Below the pieces are notes generated by a model, which saw only the letters and a list, made by a program, of their open reading frames with translations, ran no database searches and was not told where the DNA came from. 32,625 nt of DNA from Bacteroidales bacterium (lineage in GTDB: Bacteria > Bacteroidota > Bacteroidia > Bacteroidales > GCA-2711565): assembly GCA_028280405.1 (NCBI GenBank), contig JANQLW010000025.1, forward strand, positions 69,905 to 102,529. Direction: 5' to 3'. Numbering within the stretch: position 1 is the first letter of the stretch; every line of letters starts with the position of its first letter. Shown here one piece after another: positions 9,066-17,362 of the stretch. Made by a program: the position numbers and the translations under genes.

Positions 9066-9357
9066 ATTCCTCGCTGTGCTTTGGAATGACAGGAGAATGT
9101 ATTATTGAAAGAACTATAGAAAGATGTTGTCCAAAAAGTCTTTGCGAATCTTAGCGTATAACTTTTCGGTTCTTAGCGTAATAACTTAAGTGATTGTTAT
9201 GCAGAGCTTCGCAAAGAAAAACGCAAACCTGCCCGCAGCAGGCGGAGCTACGCAGAGCGTAAAATAAAGAATTTTAGTTATTTCTTTACTTTTTGGACAA
9301 GCCCTTTCTATAGTAAAAATACCAAAATACTTGTCATTCCGAAGCGCAGAGAGGAAT
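9066..9357. repeat. nested inverted-repeat element (MITE-like, family B)
   Basis: The outer arms ATTCCTCGCTGTGCTTTGGA... (9066-9091) and its complement at 9332-9357 match at 23 of 26 positions. The inner arms at 9114-9140 and 9287-9313 both read CTATAGAAAG, three variable bases, then TTGTCCAAAAAGT. The interior contains a GC-rich CCTGCCCGCAGCAGGC palindrome (9228-9243) and no convincing gene. The inner GTCCAAAAAG ends resemble those of the element at 23755-23886. It occupies most of the 482-bp gap upstream of the unknown-function gene. Confidence 0.7.
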
Positions 9358-9473
9358 CTTTTAATTTTACCGGACAACAGTGGTTATAAATTATGAATCA
9401 GGTGTATTACTGATATAGCTCTAGCCGTTTAAAATTTTTTGTACTCAACTTTTATCGCGGTTTTCGGGCAAAA

Positions 9474-9659
9474 TTAGTAATTAATTGAGTCAAGTTGCAG
9501 CTTTCCGGTTTTCAGCTCTTTAAATAGATAAAATACTTTATTCTTTATATAAACTCGGTAATTTACATAAGGAAGTTTGCTTCTTTCAAAGCCAAGTCTT
9601 TCAAGTTCCAAAATGGAATAATGCTTTTGTTTATCGAAATTAAAAATAACCATAATCAA
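9474..9659 (-). CDS. small hypothetical protein
   Basis: This 61-residue ORF encodes a charged soluble peptide (for example KQKHYSILELERLGFERSKL). The phrase SILELERLGFERSKLPYVNYRVYIKNK resembles a folded alpha/beta or small DNA-binding protein more than random translation, but I recognise no family. The start could be M1 or M3. It is isolated between a repeat element and the LytS-type kinase gene, on the opposite strand. It may not be a gene. Confidence 0.4.
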   Translation of the reverse strand: MIMVIFNFDKQKHYSILELERLGFERSKLPYVNYRVYIKNKVFYLFKELKTGKLQLDSINY

Positions 9660-9923
9660 GTTTTGTTAAGTCAAATATAGTGAATGAGAATTCACATTGC
9701 AAATGTTTTAAACTAAAAGATGCGATTAAATAGTTAAGTTATAAGGAGAAAATGAAATTATACTCTAAATTCTGAAATATGGAAATAAACGAAATTCAAA
9801 AAATATTTGATAATAAAGGATCAAAAACATTTTAAGGATAAAATCAGTTCGTTGGTCATTGAAATTAGTGTTCAAGTATAGTATTTATATTTCATTAAAC
9901 AGATTTTTACGTAATTTGTATAT
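9660..9923. other. AT-rich intergenic region before the LytS-type kinase gene
   Basis: No ORF, hairpin or repeat stands out. A TATATTTC sequence at 9886-9893 resembles a Bacteroidota -7 box, but there is no convincing -33 box at the right distance. Confidence 0.4.
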
Positions 9924-10994
9924 ATGAATAACAAATCAACCGTCACCCGTAAAAACTGGACACTCCCTTTTAACTGGCAACGATTACGCTGGCACCTGTT
10001 ATTTTGGGTTGTAGTCGTTTTTTATCAGGTATTTGATAATATGTACCGTCATGATCGTGAGTTCATGCCAATGGTTATGGCAGTATTACCCAATGTTCCA
10101 TTTGACATGTTATCAACTTATATTTCTGTGTACTTTCTGCTTCCGAGATTTTTATTAAAACAAAAGTACTTTCTTTTTGCTTTTTGGCTGGTTATTATAT
10201 CCATACCTCTCATTTTTATAGAACTTTTAATTGGATACTATATCCAGGCACCTCTTCTTTTGACAGAAGAGTTGGATCTAAGTTTTTTTACTTATGATCG
10301 GTTTATAAGTGTATTCATATTAATAAATTCCATTACGCTTTTTGCTTCAGCTATAAAGTTTATTAAGCTTTGGTTTGTATTTCAACAGGAAAAAGCTCAA
10401 TTAAAAACCCAGTCATTAACAAGTGAATTAGCATTATTGAGGTCTCAGATTAATCCACATTTTCTGTTTAATACGCTTAATAATATCGATTCCTTAGTAA
10501 ACATAAATCCCGATATGGCTTCAAAATCTCTGATACGATTATCAGAAATTATGCGTTATATGTTATATGAGGCCAGTGAAGATTTTGTATCACTTGATAA
10601 AGAATTGGAATATTTAAAGAGTTTTGTATCGCTTCAGAAATTAAGGTTGAAAGCAAAAAATTATGTTGAGTTGAATATAGAAGGGAAAACCAATGGCAAG
10701 AAAATTCCTCCTATGCTAATCATTCCCTTTGTTGAAAATGCCTTTAAACATGGACGAAAAAATGCAGCGGCTCCGGGAATCATCATTGATATTAAAATCC
10801 GGCCTGATATTTATGAATTTGAAGTTATAAATTATATGACCAAAGCTGATACTGAAATTAAAGACAAAGTGGGAGGTATAGGGCTTCAAAATATTAAACG
10901 TCGTTTAGAACTTCTATATAAAGAAAGATATGTTCTATTAATTGAAGAAGAAGATGGTAAACATCGGGTTTATTTAAAACTACTCATCAATTAA
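9924..10994 (+). CDS. LytS/YehU-type sensor histidine kinase
   Basis: This 356-residue membrane kinase of the His_kinase (PF06580) type has four predicted N-terminal TM helices (about residues 25-165), then a coiled segment leading to the phospho-acceptor motif QINPHFLFNTLNN with H179. The C-terminal HATPase domain has an N-box PFVENAFKHG and a G-box GGIGLQNIKRRL. It lacks an extracellular sensor domain, so the membrane block probably senses directly. The LytTR response regulator starts 41 bp downstream of its stop, so the two form a two-component operon. Similar pairs are very common in Bacteroidota; the signal is unknown. Confidence 0.94.
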   Translation: MNNKSTVTRKNWTLPFNWQRLRWHLLFWVVVVFYQVFDNMYRHDREFMPMVMAVLPNVPFDMLSTYISVYFLLPRFLLKQKYFLFAFWLVIISIPLIFIELLIGYYIQAPLLLTEELDLSFFTYDRFISVFILINSITLFASAIKFIKLWFVFQQEKAQLKTQSLTSELALLRSQINPHFLFNTLNNIDSLVNINPDMASKSLIRLSEIMRYMLYEASEDFVSLDKELEYLKSFVSLQKLRLKAKNYVELNIEGKTNGKKIPPMLIIPFVENAFKHGRKNAAAPGIIIDIKIRPDIYEFEVINYMTKADTEIKDKVGGIGLQNIKRRLELLYKERYVLLIEEEDGKHRVYLKLLIN

Positions 10995-11035
10995 GAAATT
11001 ATTCTTTATATTTTTATAAATCAAAATTATTGAGG

Positions 11036-11752
11036 ATGAAAATAAATTGTATTGCCATAGATGACGAGCCTTTAGCTCTTGAAAAAATGAAAGATTATAT
11101 AAGTAAGATTTCTTACTTAAACCTTTTAACCACTTTTGATAATGGCATAGAAGCTATGGATTATCTGAAAAGTAATCAGGTGGATCTGATGTTTTTGGAT
11201 ATACAAATGGATGACTTTACCGGAATACAATTATTGGAAACCCTCAAAGTGAGACCAAAAGTAATTTTAACCACAGCTTATGATCAATATGCTTTAAAAG
11301 GATTTGAATTAGAGGTTGCTGATTATCTATTGAAACCTATAAGTTTTGATCGCTTCCTGAAAGCTGTTGATAAAGTACATACTACACTGAAGAAGGATTT
11401 GAAGCATTTGAAACAAGATCAACAGACTTCCAATGATTTTATTTTTATTAAATCGGATTATAAATTACAAAAAGTTAAGTTTGACGACATTCAGTATATT
11501 GAAGGAATGAAGGACTATTTAAGAATTGTAACTCCTGAAAAACGATTAATGGTCCTTCAAAATTTTAAAAAAATGGAGGAAACGCTTCCGAAAGATAAAT
11601 TTTTGAGAGTGCATAAATCCTACATCATAGCAGTGGATAAAATTGACAGTATTGGAAAGAAAAGTCTGGTAATAGGAAATCAGCATATTCCTATAGGTGA
11701 AAGCTATAAAAAGTATTTTTTTGATTTTTTGGAAGAAAAAGGGATGCTTTAA
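11036..11752 (+). CDS. LytTR-family response regulator
   Basis: This 238-residue DNA-binding response regulator has receiver domain residues 1-120 with acidic pair D9-D10, phospho-acceptor D55 (LMFLDIQMDD) and the conserved lysine in LLKPISF. The LytTR domain occupies about residues 133-238 (DFIFIKSDYKLQKVKFDDIQ, FLRVHKSYIIAVDKI). I chose the ATG at 11036, which gives MKINCIAIDDEP, over the in-frame TTG six bases upstream because the receiver fold begins immediately. It is the cognate partner of the kinase upstream. LytTR proteins bind paired direct repeats upstream of targets; none was recognised in this window. Confidence 0.94.
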   Translation: MKINCIAIDDEPLALEKMKDYISKISYLNLLTTFDNGIEAMDYLKSNQVDLMFLDIQMDDFTGIQLLETLKVRPKVILTTAYDQYALKGFELEVADYLLKPISFDRFLKAVDKVHTTLKKDLKHLKQDQQTSNDFIFIKSDYKLQKVKFDDIQYIEGMKDYLRIVTPEKRLMVLQNFKKMEETLPKDKFLRVHKSYIIAVDKIDSIGKKSLVIGNQHIPIGESYKKYFFDFLEEKGML

Positions 11753-11765
11753 TTAATGAAAAGCC

Positions 11766-11785
11766 TATCTGCCGGGCAGGCTAAA
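11766..11785 (+). terminator. GC-rich hairpin after the two-component operon
   Basis: CTGC and GCAG pair around CGG within GCCTATCTGCCGGGCAGGCT (11766-11785), 14 bp after the regulator's stop, followed by an A-rich rather than T-rich stretch. It could stop transcription or be a remnant of the short GC-rich repeats common in these genomes. Confidence 0.4.
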
Positions 11786-11907
11786 AATTGATATGTTCAA
11801 TTTTATAATTCCTAATTTTTACTCTTTACATTCTCTATGAAAACCCTGAAATTTTATACAAACGAGTGTAACAATCTATTAAAGCATACGTCTTATAAAA
11901 TAAAAAT

Positions 11908-12603
11908 ATGAGTCATATGATTAAAACCAACCAACTTACTAAGGTCTTTCGTACCGATGAAGTAGAAACAACTGCATTAAATGAAGTAAATATTGAAATC
12001 AAACAAGGAGAATTTGTAGCTATCATGGGGCCATCCGGATGCGGAAAATCTACTTTGTTAAATGTATTAGGATTACTGGATAACCCAACAAATGGGGAAT
12101 ATCATTTTATGGGACACGAGGTTTCCAATCATTCAGAAAGGCAGCGTGCTGATTTAAGAAAAAATAATATCGGATTTGTATTTCAAAATTTTAATCTGAT
12201 TGATGAATTAAATGTATTTGAAAATGTAGAGCTTCCTTTAATTTATTTAGGCTATTCGGCTAAGGAACGCAAAGCAAGGGTTGAAGAAGTGCTGGAACAA
12301 ATGCAAATTCTACATCGAAAGAAACATTTTCCATTACAATTATCAGGAGGTCAGCAGCAGCGTGTGGCTGTTGCCAGAGCTGTAGTTGCAAAGCCAAGCC
12401 TGATTTTAGCGGATGAACCGACAGGTAACCTGGATTCAGCGCATGGTGAAGAAGTTATGAATTTATTACAGGAGCTGAATCAGAAAGGAACAACCATTGT
12501 GATGGTTACACATTCTCAAAGAGATGCAGAATATAGTCAAAGAATTATAAGATTATTTGATGGTAAAGTTATTGCTGAAAATATAAAAGAAACAGTAATC
12601 TAA
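11908..12603 (+). CDS. MacB/LolD-type ABC transporter ATP-binding protein
   Basis: This 231-residue ATPase has Walker A GPSGCGKST (41-49), Q-loop FVFQNFNL, signature LSGGQQQR, Walker B LILADEPTGNLD and H-loop VMVTHSQ. These features place it in the LolD/MacB/SalX group that energises FtsX-type permeases. No permease follows it; the next gene is an M16 protease 0.77 kb away. The FtsX-like permease at 1679 is a candidate partner only by family. An upstream ATG at 11908 and a second one at codon 4 are both possible starts. A strong hairpin (12623-12643) and a terminator (12723-12759) lie downstream. Confidence 0.94.
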   Translation: MSHMIKTNQLTKVFRTDEVETTALNEVNIEIKQGEFVAIMGPSGCGKSTLLNVLGLLDNPTNGEYHFMGHEVSNHSERQRADLRKNNIGFVFQNFNLIDELNVFENVELPLIYLGYSAKERKARVEEVLEQMQILHRKKHFPLQLSGGQQQRVAVARAVVAKPSLILADEPTGNLDSAHGEEVMNLLQELNQKGTTIVMVTHSQRDAEYSQRIIRLFDGKVIAENIKETVI

Positions 12604-12622
12604 ATTGAAACTATGGAACCCT

Positions 12623-12643
12623 GGAGGTTTCCAGGAAGCCTCC
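12623..12643 (+). terminator. compact hairpin after the ABC ATPase gene
   Basis: GGAGGTTTCC and GGAAGCCTCC are complementary apart from one wobble, separated by one base. An alternative stem CCTGGA/TCCAGG (12620-12635) overlaps it. The sequence after it is TTTCTTC. It may contribute to termination or mRNA 3'-end stability. Confidence 0.5.
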
Positions 12644-12722
12644 TTTCTTCAACAGGTAGTGCTTATTCTTATTTAATTACATAAGATTCATATTTATTAA
12701 AAACACCGATTAGTACTACCTC

Positions 12723-12759
12723 AAAACCGGATTTGCCAATTTGTAGATCCGGTTTTTTT
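12723..12759 (+). terminator. Rho-independent terminator
   Basis: AAAACCGGAT (12723-12732) pairs with ATCCGGTTTT (12747-12756), and the run extends to seven T. This is a canonical intrinsic terminator for the ABC ATPase transcript. Confidence 0.9.
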
Positions 12760-12805
12760 AATGGTGGAGTTAGTTGAGGTTATCGAGTGCAGCAAAGTGG
12801 AGTCA

Positions 12806-12904
12806 CGCTTCGACAAGCTCAGTGACCTGGGACATCGAGCGTAGTGCAACGAAGTCGAGATGCGCTTCGACAGGCTCAGCGGCCTGGGGGGCATCGAGCG
12901 TAGT
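12806..12904. repeat. GC-rich short repeat, two tandem units
   Basis: Two units (12806-12845 and 12863-12904) share CGCTTCGACA(A/G)GCTCAG, then a CCTGG-rich centre and CATCGAGCGTAGT. They are much richer in G+C than the flanks. I recall such CTTCGAC-GCTCAG words as dispersed intergenic repeats in many Bacteroidota genomes. No ORF is supported. Confidence 0.6.
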
Positions 12905-13370
12905 CCTTTAGTTTAGCTCACTATAATAATATGGTTAGTTTTGGTTATTTAACCAGGACAAACCGCAAAGAGAATGAGTGAACTAGGAGCGTAGCTAAAT
13001 ACAGGTACTTTTACCGTTAATTTTAAAATCCATTAACATAAATTAACTTAAACGAAATTTCCTAAAACTCAAATATTCAGATGATTGGTTTTAAGATGTA
13101 ATTGCTTTAAATGATTCTATGTTAAAAGATGTTAAGAAAAATGACTTAAAAAATTCACAAAATTTGTAAAATCAAATTATATTGTATCTTTGAATTGTAC
13201 TAAAAAAGTATCATTTTTATTCCTGCCAATCGAAATTAATCTTTGATATGAACAAATAGTTTGGAGATAATACCATTATTCACCCTCTTATTTAATTAAA
13301 GTGTCTTATTATTGAATGTATAAAAAAATTGAGAAGAACAATTACAAATAAAAATTAAACTTAGAAAATT
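12905..13370. other. AT-rich leader region of the M16 protease gene
   Basis: Beyond the promoter-like pair at 13163-13192 there is no ORF, tRNA or repeat that I can support in this stretch. Confidence 0.5.
13163..13192 (+). promoter_or_regulatory. Bacteroidota-type promoter for the M16 protease
   Basis: TTTG at 13163-13166 and TATCTTTG at 13185-13192 match the -33 TTTG and -7 TAnnTTTG boxes of the Bacteroidota primary sigma factor, with an 18-bp spacer that is close to the usual 19-20. The start would be near 13199, leaving a leader of about 170 nt before the ATG. Confidence 0.65.
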
Positions 13371-16175
13371 ATGAAAAAAGTTTTAGCATTCTTGCTGGTT
13401 ATAGTTACATTATTTAATGTACAGAGCTTTGCAAAGGATAAAGTTCCTATGGACCCTGCAATCAGATATGGTAAACTAAAAAATGGAATGACGTATTATA
13501 TTCGTCATAATGAAGAGCCTAAAGATCGTGCAAGTTTCTACATTGCACAAAATGTAGGTGCAATTCTTGAAAATGATGATCAAAATGGTTTAGCTCACTT
13601 CCTTGAGCATATGGCCTTCAATGGAACCAAACATTTCAAAGGAAAAGGGATCCTTAACTTTTTAGAAAAACATGGAGTTCGTTTTGGTTATAATATTAAT
13701 GCTTATACAGCACAGGACGAAACCGTTTATAACTTAAGCGATGTTCCTACCAATAAAGAAGGTTTGATGGATTCTTGCCTATTAGTATTGAATGACTGGT
13801 CGAATTACCTTTTACTTACTGATGAAGAAATTGATGCTGAAAGAGGAGTTATTGCAGAAGAATGGAGAACACGTAGAGATGTTCGGTTCCGAACTATGTC
13901 AAAACAAAACGTTGCATTATTGTATGGTAGTAAGTATGCTAAGCGCGATGTTATTGGAGATTTGGATGTTATCAAGAATTTTAAGTACGAAACACTTAGA
14001 GATTTTTATCACGATTGGTATCGAACCGATTTGCAAGCATTAATTATCATTGGTGATTTTGATGTAGATAAAATGGAAGCAAAGGTTAAAGAAATGTTTT
14101 CTAAAATACCTGCTGTTAAAAATCCTAAAGAAAGAAAATATTATACTGTACCTGATCACGATGATGTAAAATATGCTCAGGCTACTGATAAAGAAGCTCA
14201 GATGGATGTTGTAATTGTTTTTAATAAATATGATGCAATTCCTAAAGCTGAAAAAGGAGATAACTACCTTAAGGATAATTATTTGAAATCTATGTTTAAT
14301 GGCATGCTTCAAGCCCGTATCAGTGAGCGTATGCAACAACCTGACCCTCCGTTTTTAATGGCCCAAATCCAAACTACTGGATTCCTAGGTGGAAAAGATG
14401 CTACTGTTGTAGCGGCTGTTCATAAGCCAGGAGACTGGAAAAGTGCAACACGTGGTGCATTGGAAATGATCGAGAAAGTTAGGGATTATGGCTTTACACA
14501 AGGCGAATTGGATAGAATGAAAACAAACTTCATGGCTCAATGGGATAATGCCCTTAAGAGAAAAGATAAGGTTACGAATGATCAATATGCTAAAGAATAC
14601 AAAGGCCATTATATAGATAATGACCCAATTCCTGGTATTGAATATGAACATACATTAGCTAAAGAATTTGCTGCTAATGTTAAACTTTCAGATTTCAATA
14701 CTCTTGCAAATCGTTTTCTTCAGGAAAAAAATATGGTTGTTGTAATTAATGGTCCTGAAAAAGAAGGGAAAGTTTATCCTCAAAAAGATGAAGTTGTTGC
14801 GCTGGTAAAAGAAGTAAAAGATGCTAAATTGCAAGCTTATAAAGATGCTTTTGTTGACAAGCCTTTAATTGCAAAAGAACCTGAAGCTGGAAAAATTGTT
14901 GAAAGAAAAGCTGTAAATAAAAATGGATTTGAAGCAACTGAACTTAAACTTAGCAATGGAATTCGAGTTTTTTACAGGCATTCGGATATTGAAAAGGAAA
15001 AAGTTGTTTTCAACGCACAATCATGGGGTGGAACTTCATTGGTTGAAGATGATCAACTTGAAAATGCAGCTGTCATGGGTAATTTCATGGGGGCTTATGG
15101 TTTAGGTGATTTTTCGGCCACTGAACTTCAAAAGAAACTAACCGGTAAAATCGCTGGTTGTGGATTTAGTATTGGCGGGCTTTCAGAAGGATTAAGTGGT
15201 AGTGCTGCTCCTAAAGATTTGGAAACAATGTTCCAGTTAATGTACTTACGCTTTACTCAACCTCGTTTTGATGGTAAGCAGTATATGAATATGTATCCTC
15301 GTTATGTTGAGTTCCTTAAAAATGCTCATTTGGATGTAAAACAGGCTTTTAATGATTCTGTTTCTGTAACTATGGCAAATCACCATCCACGTGTAAAACC
15401 ATTTACTAAAGAATCCCTTGAAAAAGTATCATTTGATGGAATCAAAAAAATCTATCTAGAGCGTTTTGCCAACCCTGGTGACTTTGTTTTTACTTTCAGT
15501 GGAAATTTTGAAGTTGAAAAACTAGAAGCATTTATTGAAAAATATATTGCTTCACTTCCTGTGACTGATGCTAAAGAAACATATAAAGACAGGGGTGTCA
15601 GAGCTCCTTCAACAGATGTGAATAACCATTTTGAAAGGGAATTGGAAACTTCTAAAGCAACTGTATACGTTAACCTTAACAAAGAATTTGATTATAATCA
15701 AAAGAATAGAATTTATGCTTATGTGATCAATCAGATTTTGGATAAACGCTATGTTGAAGAAATTCGTGAAAAAGAAGGTGGAACTTATGGTGTGGGTGTA
15801 AGAGTTAGCACTAAAGAGCATCCGATTAAGGAATTACAGCTTTCATTAAAATTTGATTGTGACCCTGAAAAAGCTGATAAGCTTAAAGGCATAGCTTTAA
15901 AGGAGATTGATGAGTTGATCAAGGGCAGAGTGTTAGATAAAGATCTTTCTGAAATTAAGAAAAACCTTCTTAAGAGAAAAAAAGAAAGTATTGAAAAACT
16001 TGGTTATTGGCATGGAAAATTAAATGATTATGCCCTGAAAGGATATGTAAGCATGAGTGATGCTGATTATGAAAAATTTGTGAACTCATTATCCAGAAAA
16101 TCGGTTGCTAAAGCTGCTAAAAAATTATTAAAAGATGCAGTTAAAGTTGAGGTTGTAATGAAGGACAAAAAGTAG
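13371..16175 (+). CDS. secreted M16 (pitrilysin/insulinase-like) zinc metalloprotease
   Basis: This 934-residue protease has signal peptide MKKVLAFLLVIVTLFNVQSFA, then two M16 halves. The inverted zinc motif HFLEH lies at residues 76-80. The third ligand is probably E157 in DAERGVIAEE, which fits the HxxEH-X76-E rule. The second half contains the substrate-binding REKEGGTYGVGV region near residue 803. Members degrade peptides in the periplasm, and Bacteroidota encode many PqqL-like examples. It is monocistronic, with its own promoter upstream and a strong terminator downstream. It could supply peptides to the SusCD locus that follows, but no sequence evidence ties them together. Confidence 0.95.
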   Translation: MKKVLAFLLVIVTLFNVQSFAKDKVPMDPAIRYGKLKNGMTYYIRHNEEPKDRASFYIAQNVGAILENDDQNGLAHFLEHMAFNGTKHFKGKGILNFLEKHGVRFGYNINAYTAQDETVYNLSDVPTNKEGLMDSCLLVLNDWSNYLLLTDEEIDAERGVIAEEWRTRRDVRFRTMSKQNVALLYGSKYAKRDVIGDLDVIKNFKYETLRDFYHDWYRTDLQALIIIGDFDVDKMEAKVKEMFSKIPAVKNPKERKYYTVPDHDDVKYAQATDKEAQMDVVIVFNKYDAIPKAEKGDNYLKDNYLKSMFNGMLQARISERMQQPDPPFLMAQIQTTGFLGGKDATVVAAVHKPGDWKSATRGALEMIEKVRDYGFTQGELDRMKTNFMAQWDNALKRKDKVTNDQYAKEYKGHYIDNDPIPGIEYEHTLAKEFAANVKLSDFNTLANRFLQEKNMVVVINGPEKEGKVYPQKDEVVALVKEVKDAKLQAYKDAFVDKPLIAKEPEAGKIVERKAVNKNGFEATELKLSNGIRVFYRHSDIEKEKVVFNAQSWGGTSLVEDDQLENAAVMGNFMGAYGLGDFSATELQKKLTGKIAGCGFSIGGLSEGLSGSAAPKDLETMFQLMYLRFTQPRFDGKQYMNMYPRYVEFLKNAHLDVKQAFNDSVSVTMANHHPRVKPFTKESLEKVSFDGIKKIYLERFANPGDFVFTFSGNFEVEKLEAFIEKYIASLPVTDAKETYKDRGVRAPSTDVNNHFERELETSKATVYVNLNKEFDYNQKNRIYAYVINQILDKRYVEEIREKEGGTYGVGVRVSTKEHPIKELQLSLKFDCDPEKADKLKGIALKEIDELIKGRVLDKDLSEIKKNLLKRKKESIEKLGYWHGKLNDYALKGYVSMSDADYEKFVNSLSRKSVAKAAKKLLKDAVKVEVVMKDKK

Positions 16176-16195
16176 TCAAAACAACATATAATTAG

Positions 16196-16229
16196 AAAGG
16201 CCTGCCAAATTTTTTGGTAGGCCTTTTTT
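16196..16229 (+). terminator. Rho-independent terminator of the M16 gene
   Basis: AAAGGCCTGCCA and TGGTAGGCCTTT pair with one wobble around a T-rich loop and end in a run of six T, 20 bp after the protease stop codon. Confidence 0.92.
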
Positions 16230-16279
16230 AGTAACTGGCTTTTAGCTCTTGATACTTGATACTTATTTTTTAGTTTTTC

Positions 16280-16572
16280 CCCGATAGCTATCGCATAGGC
16301 GTCAACTTAAGAGAAATTTTTATTTTTTCTGTGGTTTTCTGTGATTTCTGTACAGTAATTTTGATTGCTTATTCTCACACAGACTACACAGATTTTCACA
16401 GATTATTTTTGTTTTTTTCTATGTTTCTGTAATTCTATGCTTCTCTGAGAGAATTTCCGTTAAGGTTTTATTACTTTTTGACACGCTCTAAACTATTCTG
16501 GGGAAAGTCTTTTGGGGGATAAAATATGTTTGTATAGTCTCTTAAGTTGATGTCTATGCGATAGCTATTGGG
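16280..16572 (-). mobile_element. MITE-like repeat element, copy 2 (inverted)
   Basis: This 293-bp element is homologous along its length to the reverse complement of the element at 5519-5812. It has the same terminal inverted repeats (left CCCGATAGCTATCGCATAGG; right end with a few substitutions). It has no ORF. Its right end lies 47 bp from the start codon of the ECF sigma gene, so it forms part of the upstream region that must drive the FecIR-SusCD locus. Confidence 0.8.
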
Positions 16573-16596
16573 ATTAATTTTTAATTGTAATAGTTT

Positions 16597-16604
16597 TATC
16601 TTTA
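16597..16604 (+). promoter_or_regulatory. possible -7 box for the ECF sigma gene
   Basis: TATCTTTA is one base from TAnnTTTG and lies 16 bp before the sigma-factor ATG. A -33 box at the proper distance would fall at the junction with the MITE-like element; none is clear. Confidence 0.35.
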
Positions 16605-16619
16605 CATTCTGAATTAATC

Positions 16620-17180
16620 ATGAGTTTTTCTGACGAAAAAATAAAATTAATATCTCGAGGTAATACAGAAGCTTTTAAGGAATTGTATGACTACCTGTTT
16701 CCTTTTTTATCAAATTTTACTTTACAACTAGTAAAAGATAAAGATGAAGCTACTGATATTGTTCAGGAAGCTTTGCTTGTATATTGGAATAAACGTAGCG
16801 AATTTGAAAAATTAGATACGATTAAAGCCTATCTTTATTCAACGATAAAAAACATGGGATTTAATTATTTGCGTTCTCAGAAAGTTCATGCAAAGCATCT
16901 TGCCTTTATTGAAAATCAGGATAATCATTATTTTAAAAATAAAATTATAGAAGAAGAAACAAAAACAATTATACGAAATACACTTTCTGAACTCCCTGAA
17001 CAAACCAGGACCATTATTGAGTTAAGCATGCAAGGAGCTAAAAATAATGATATTGCAGAAGCTCTTAAAGTGTCGGTAAATACTATCAAAACACTTAAAC
17101 TAAGGGCATATAAGGTATTAAGAGAAAAACTTAAAGAGCATGTGTATGCACTAATTGTTTTGATTGATATTCTGTTTTAA
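16620..17180 (+). CDS. ECF sigma-70 factor, FecI-like
   Basis: This 186-residue extracytoplasmic-function sigma factor has region 2 at about residues 18-85 (FKELYDYLFPFLSNF, DEATDIVQEALLVYW) and region 4 at about 124-175 (LSELPEQTRTIIELSMQGAK, NDIAEALKVSVNTIKTLKLRA). Bacteroidota factors of this type are held by a FecR anti-sigma protein and released when an STN-domain SusC engages its ligand. FecR follows after 182 bp and the STN-containing SusC after that, the classic order. It should activate transcription of the SusCD genes. The exact promoter it recognises is not known. Confidence 0.94.
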   Translation: MSFSDEKIKLISRGNTEAFKELYDYLFPFLSNFTLQLVKDKDEATDIVQEALLVYWNKRSEFEKLDTIKAYLYSTIKNMGFNYLRSQKVHAKHLAFIENQDNHYFKNKIIEEETKTIIRNTLSELPEQTRTIIELSMQGAKNNDIAEALKVSVNTIKTLKLRAYKVLREKLKEHVYALIVLIDILF

Positions 17181-17362
17181 ACTACTTATCCTTTTTAATT
17201 AATCATTCTATTGTATTGTGGCATTGTCTTTTAGCAATTAGCTCATTGCTCTTGATGCTATTATAAATTAAAATTCACCATTTTTAGTTTTTAGTTGATT
17301 TGTGTCACCCACTTTTGAATTGAGTGTTATATATTAGTAAATGAAAGCTAAAAGCATCATAA

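Noticed and set aside
9186-9377. 63-residue ORF on the minus strand inside the repeat element
   Set aside because: It translates the inverted-repeat element itself, including the GC-rich CCTGCCCGCAGCAGGC palindrome, and has no protein-like features of its own.
1679-12603. Assigning the ABC permease at 1679 and the ATPase at 11908 to one transporter
   Set aside because: They lie almost 8 kb apart with unrelated genes between them; only the family pairing supports it.
12614-12685. Short ORF beginning MEPWRFPGSLLSSTG after the ABC ATPase gene
   Set aside because: It translates the hairpin at 12623-12643, is only 23 codons long and shows no sign of being a gene.
15452-15821. Minus-strand ORFs inside the M16 protease gene
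   Set aside because: They are shadows of a strongly supported protease frame and have no family features.
17181-17362. Possible regulatory element between the sigma and anti-sigma genes
   Set aside because: The 182 bp are AT-rich with scattered TTTTAGC words but no hairpin, promoter pair or ORF that I can support.
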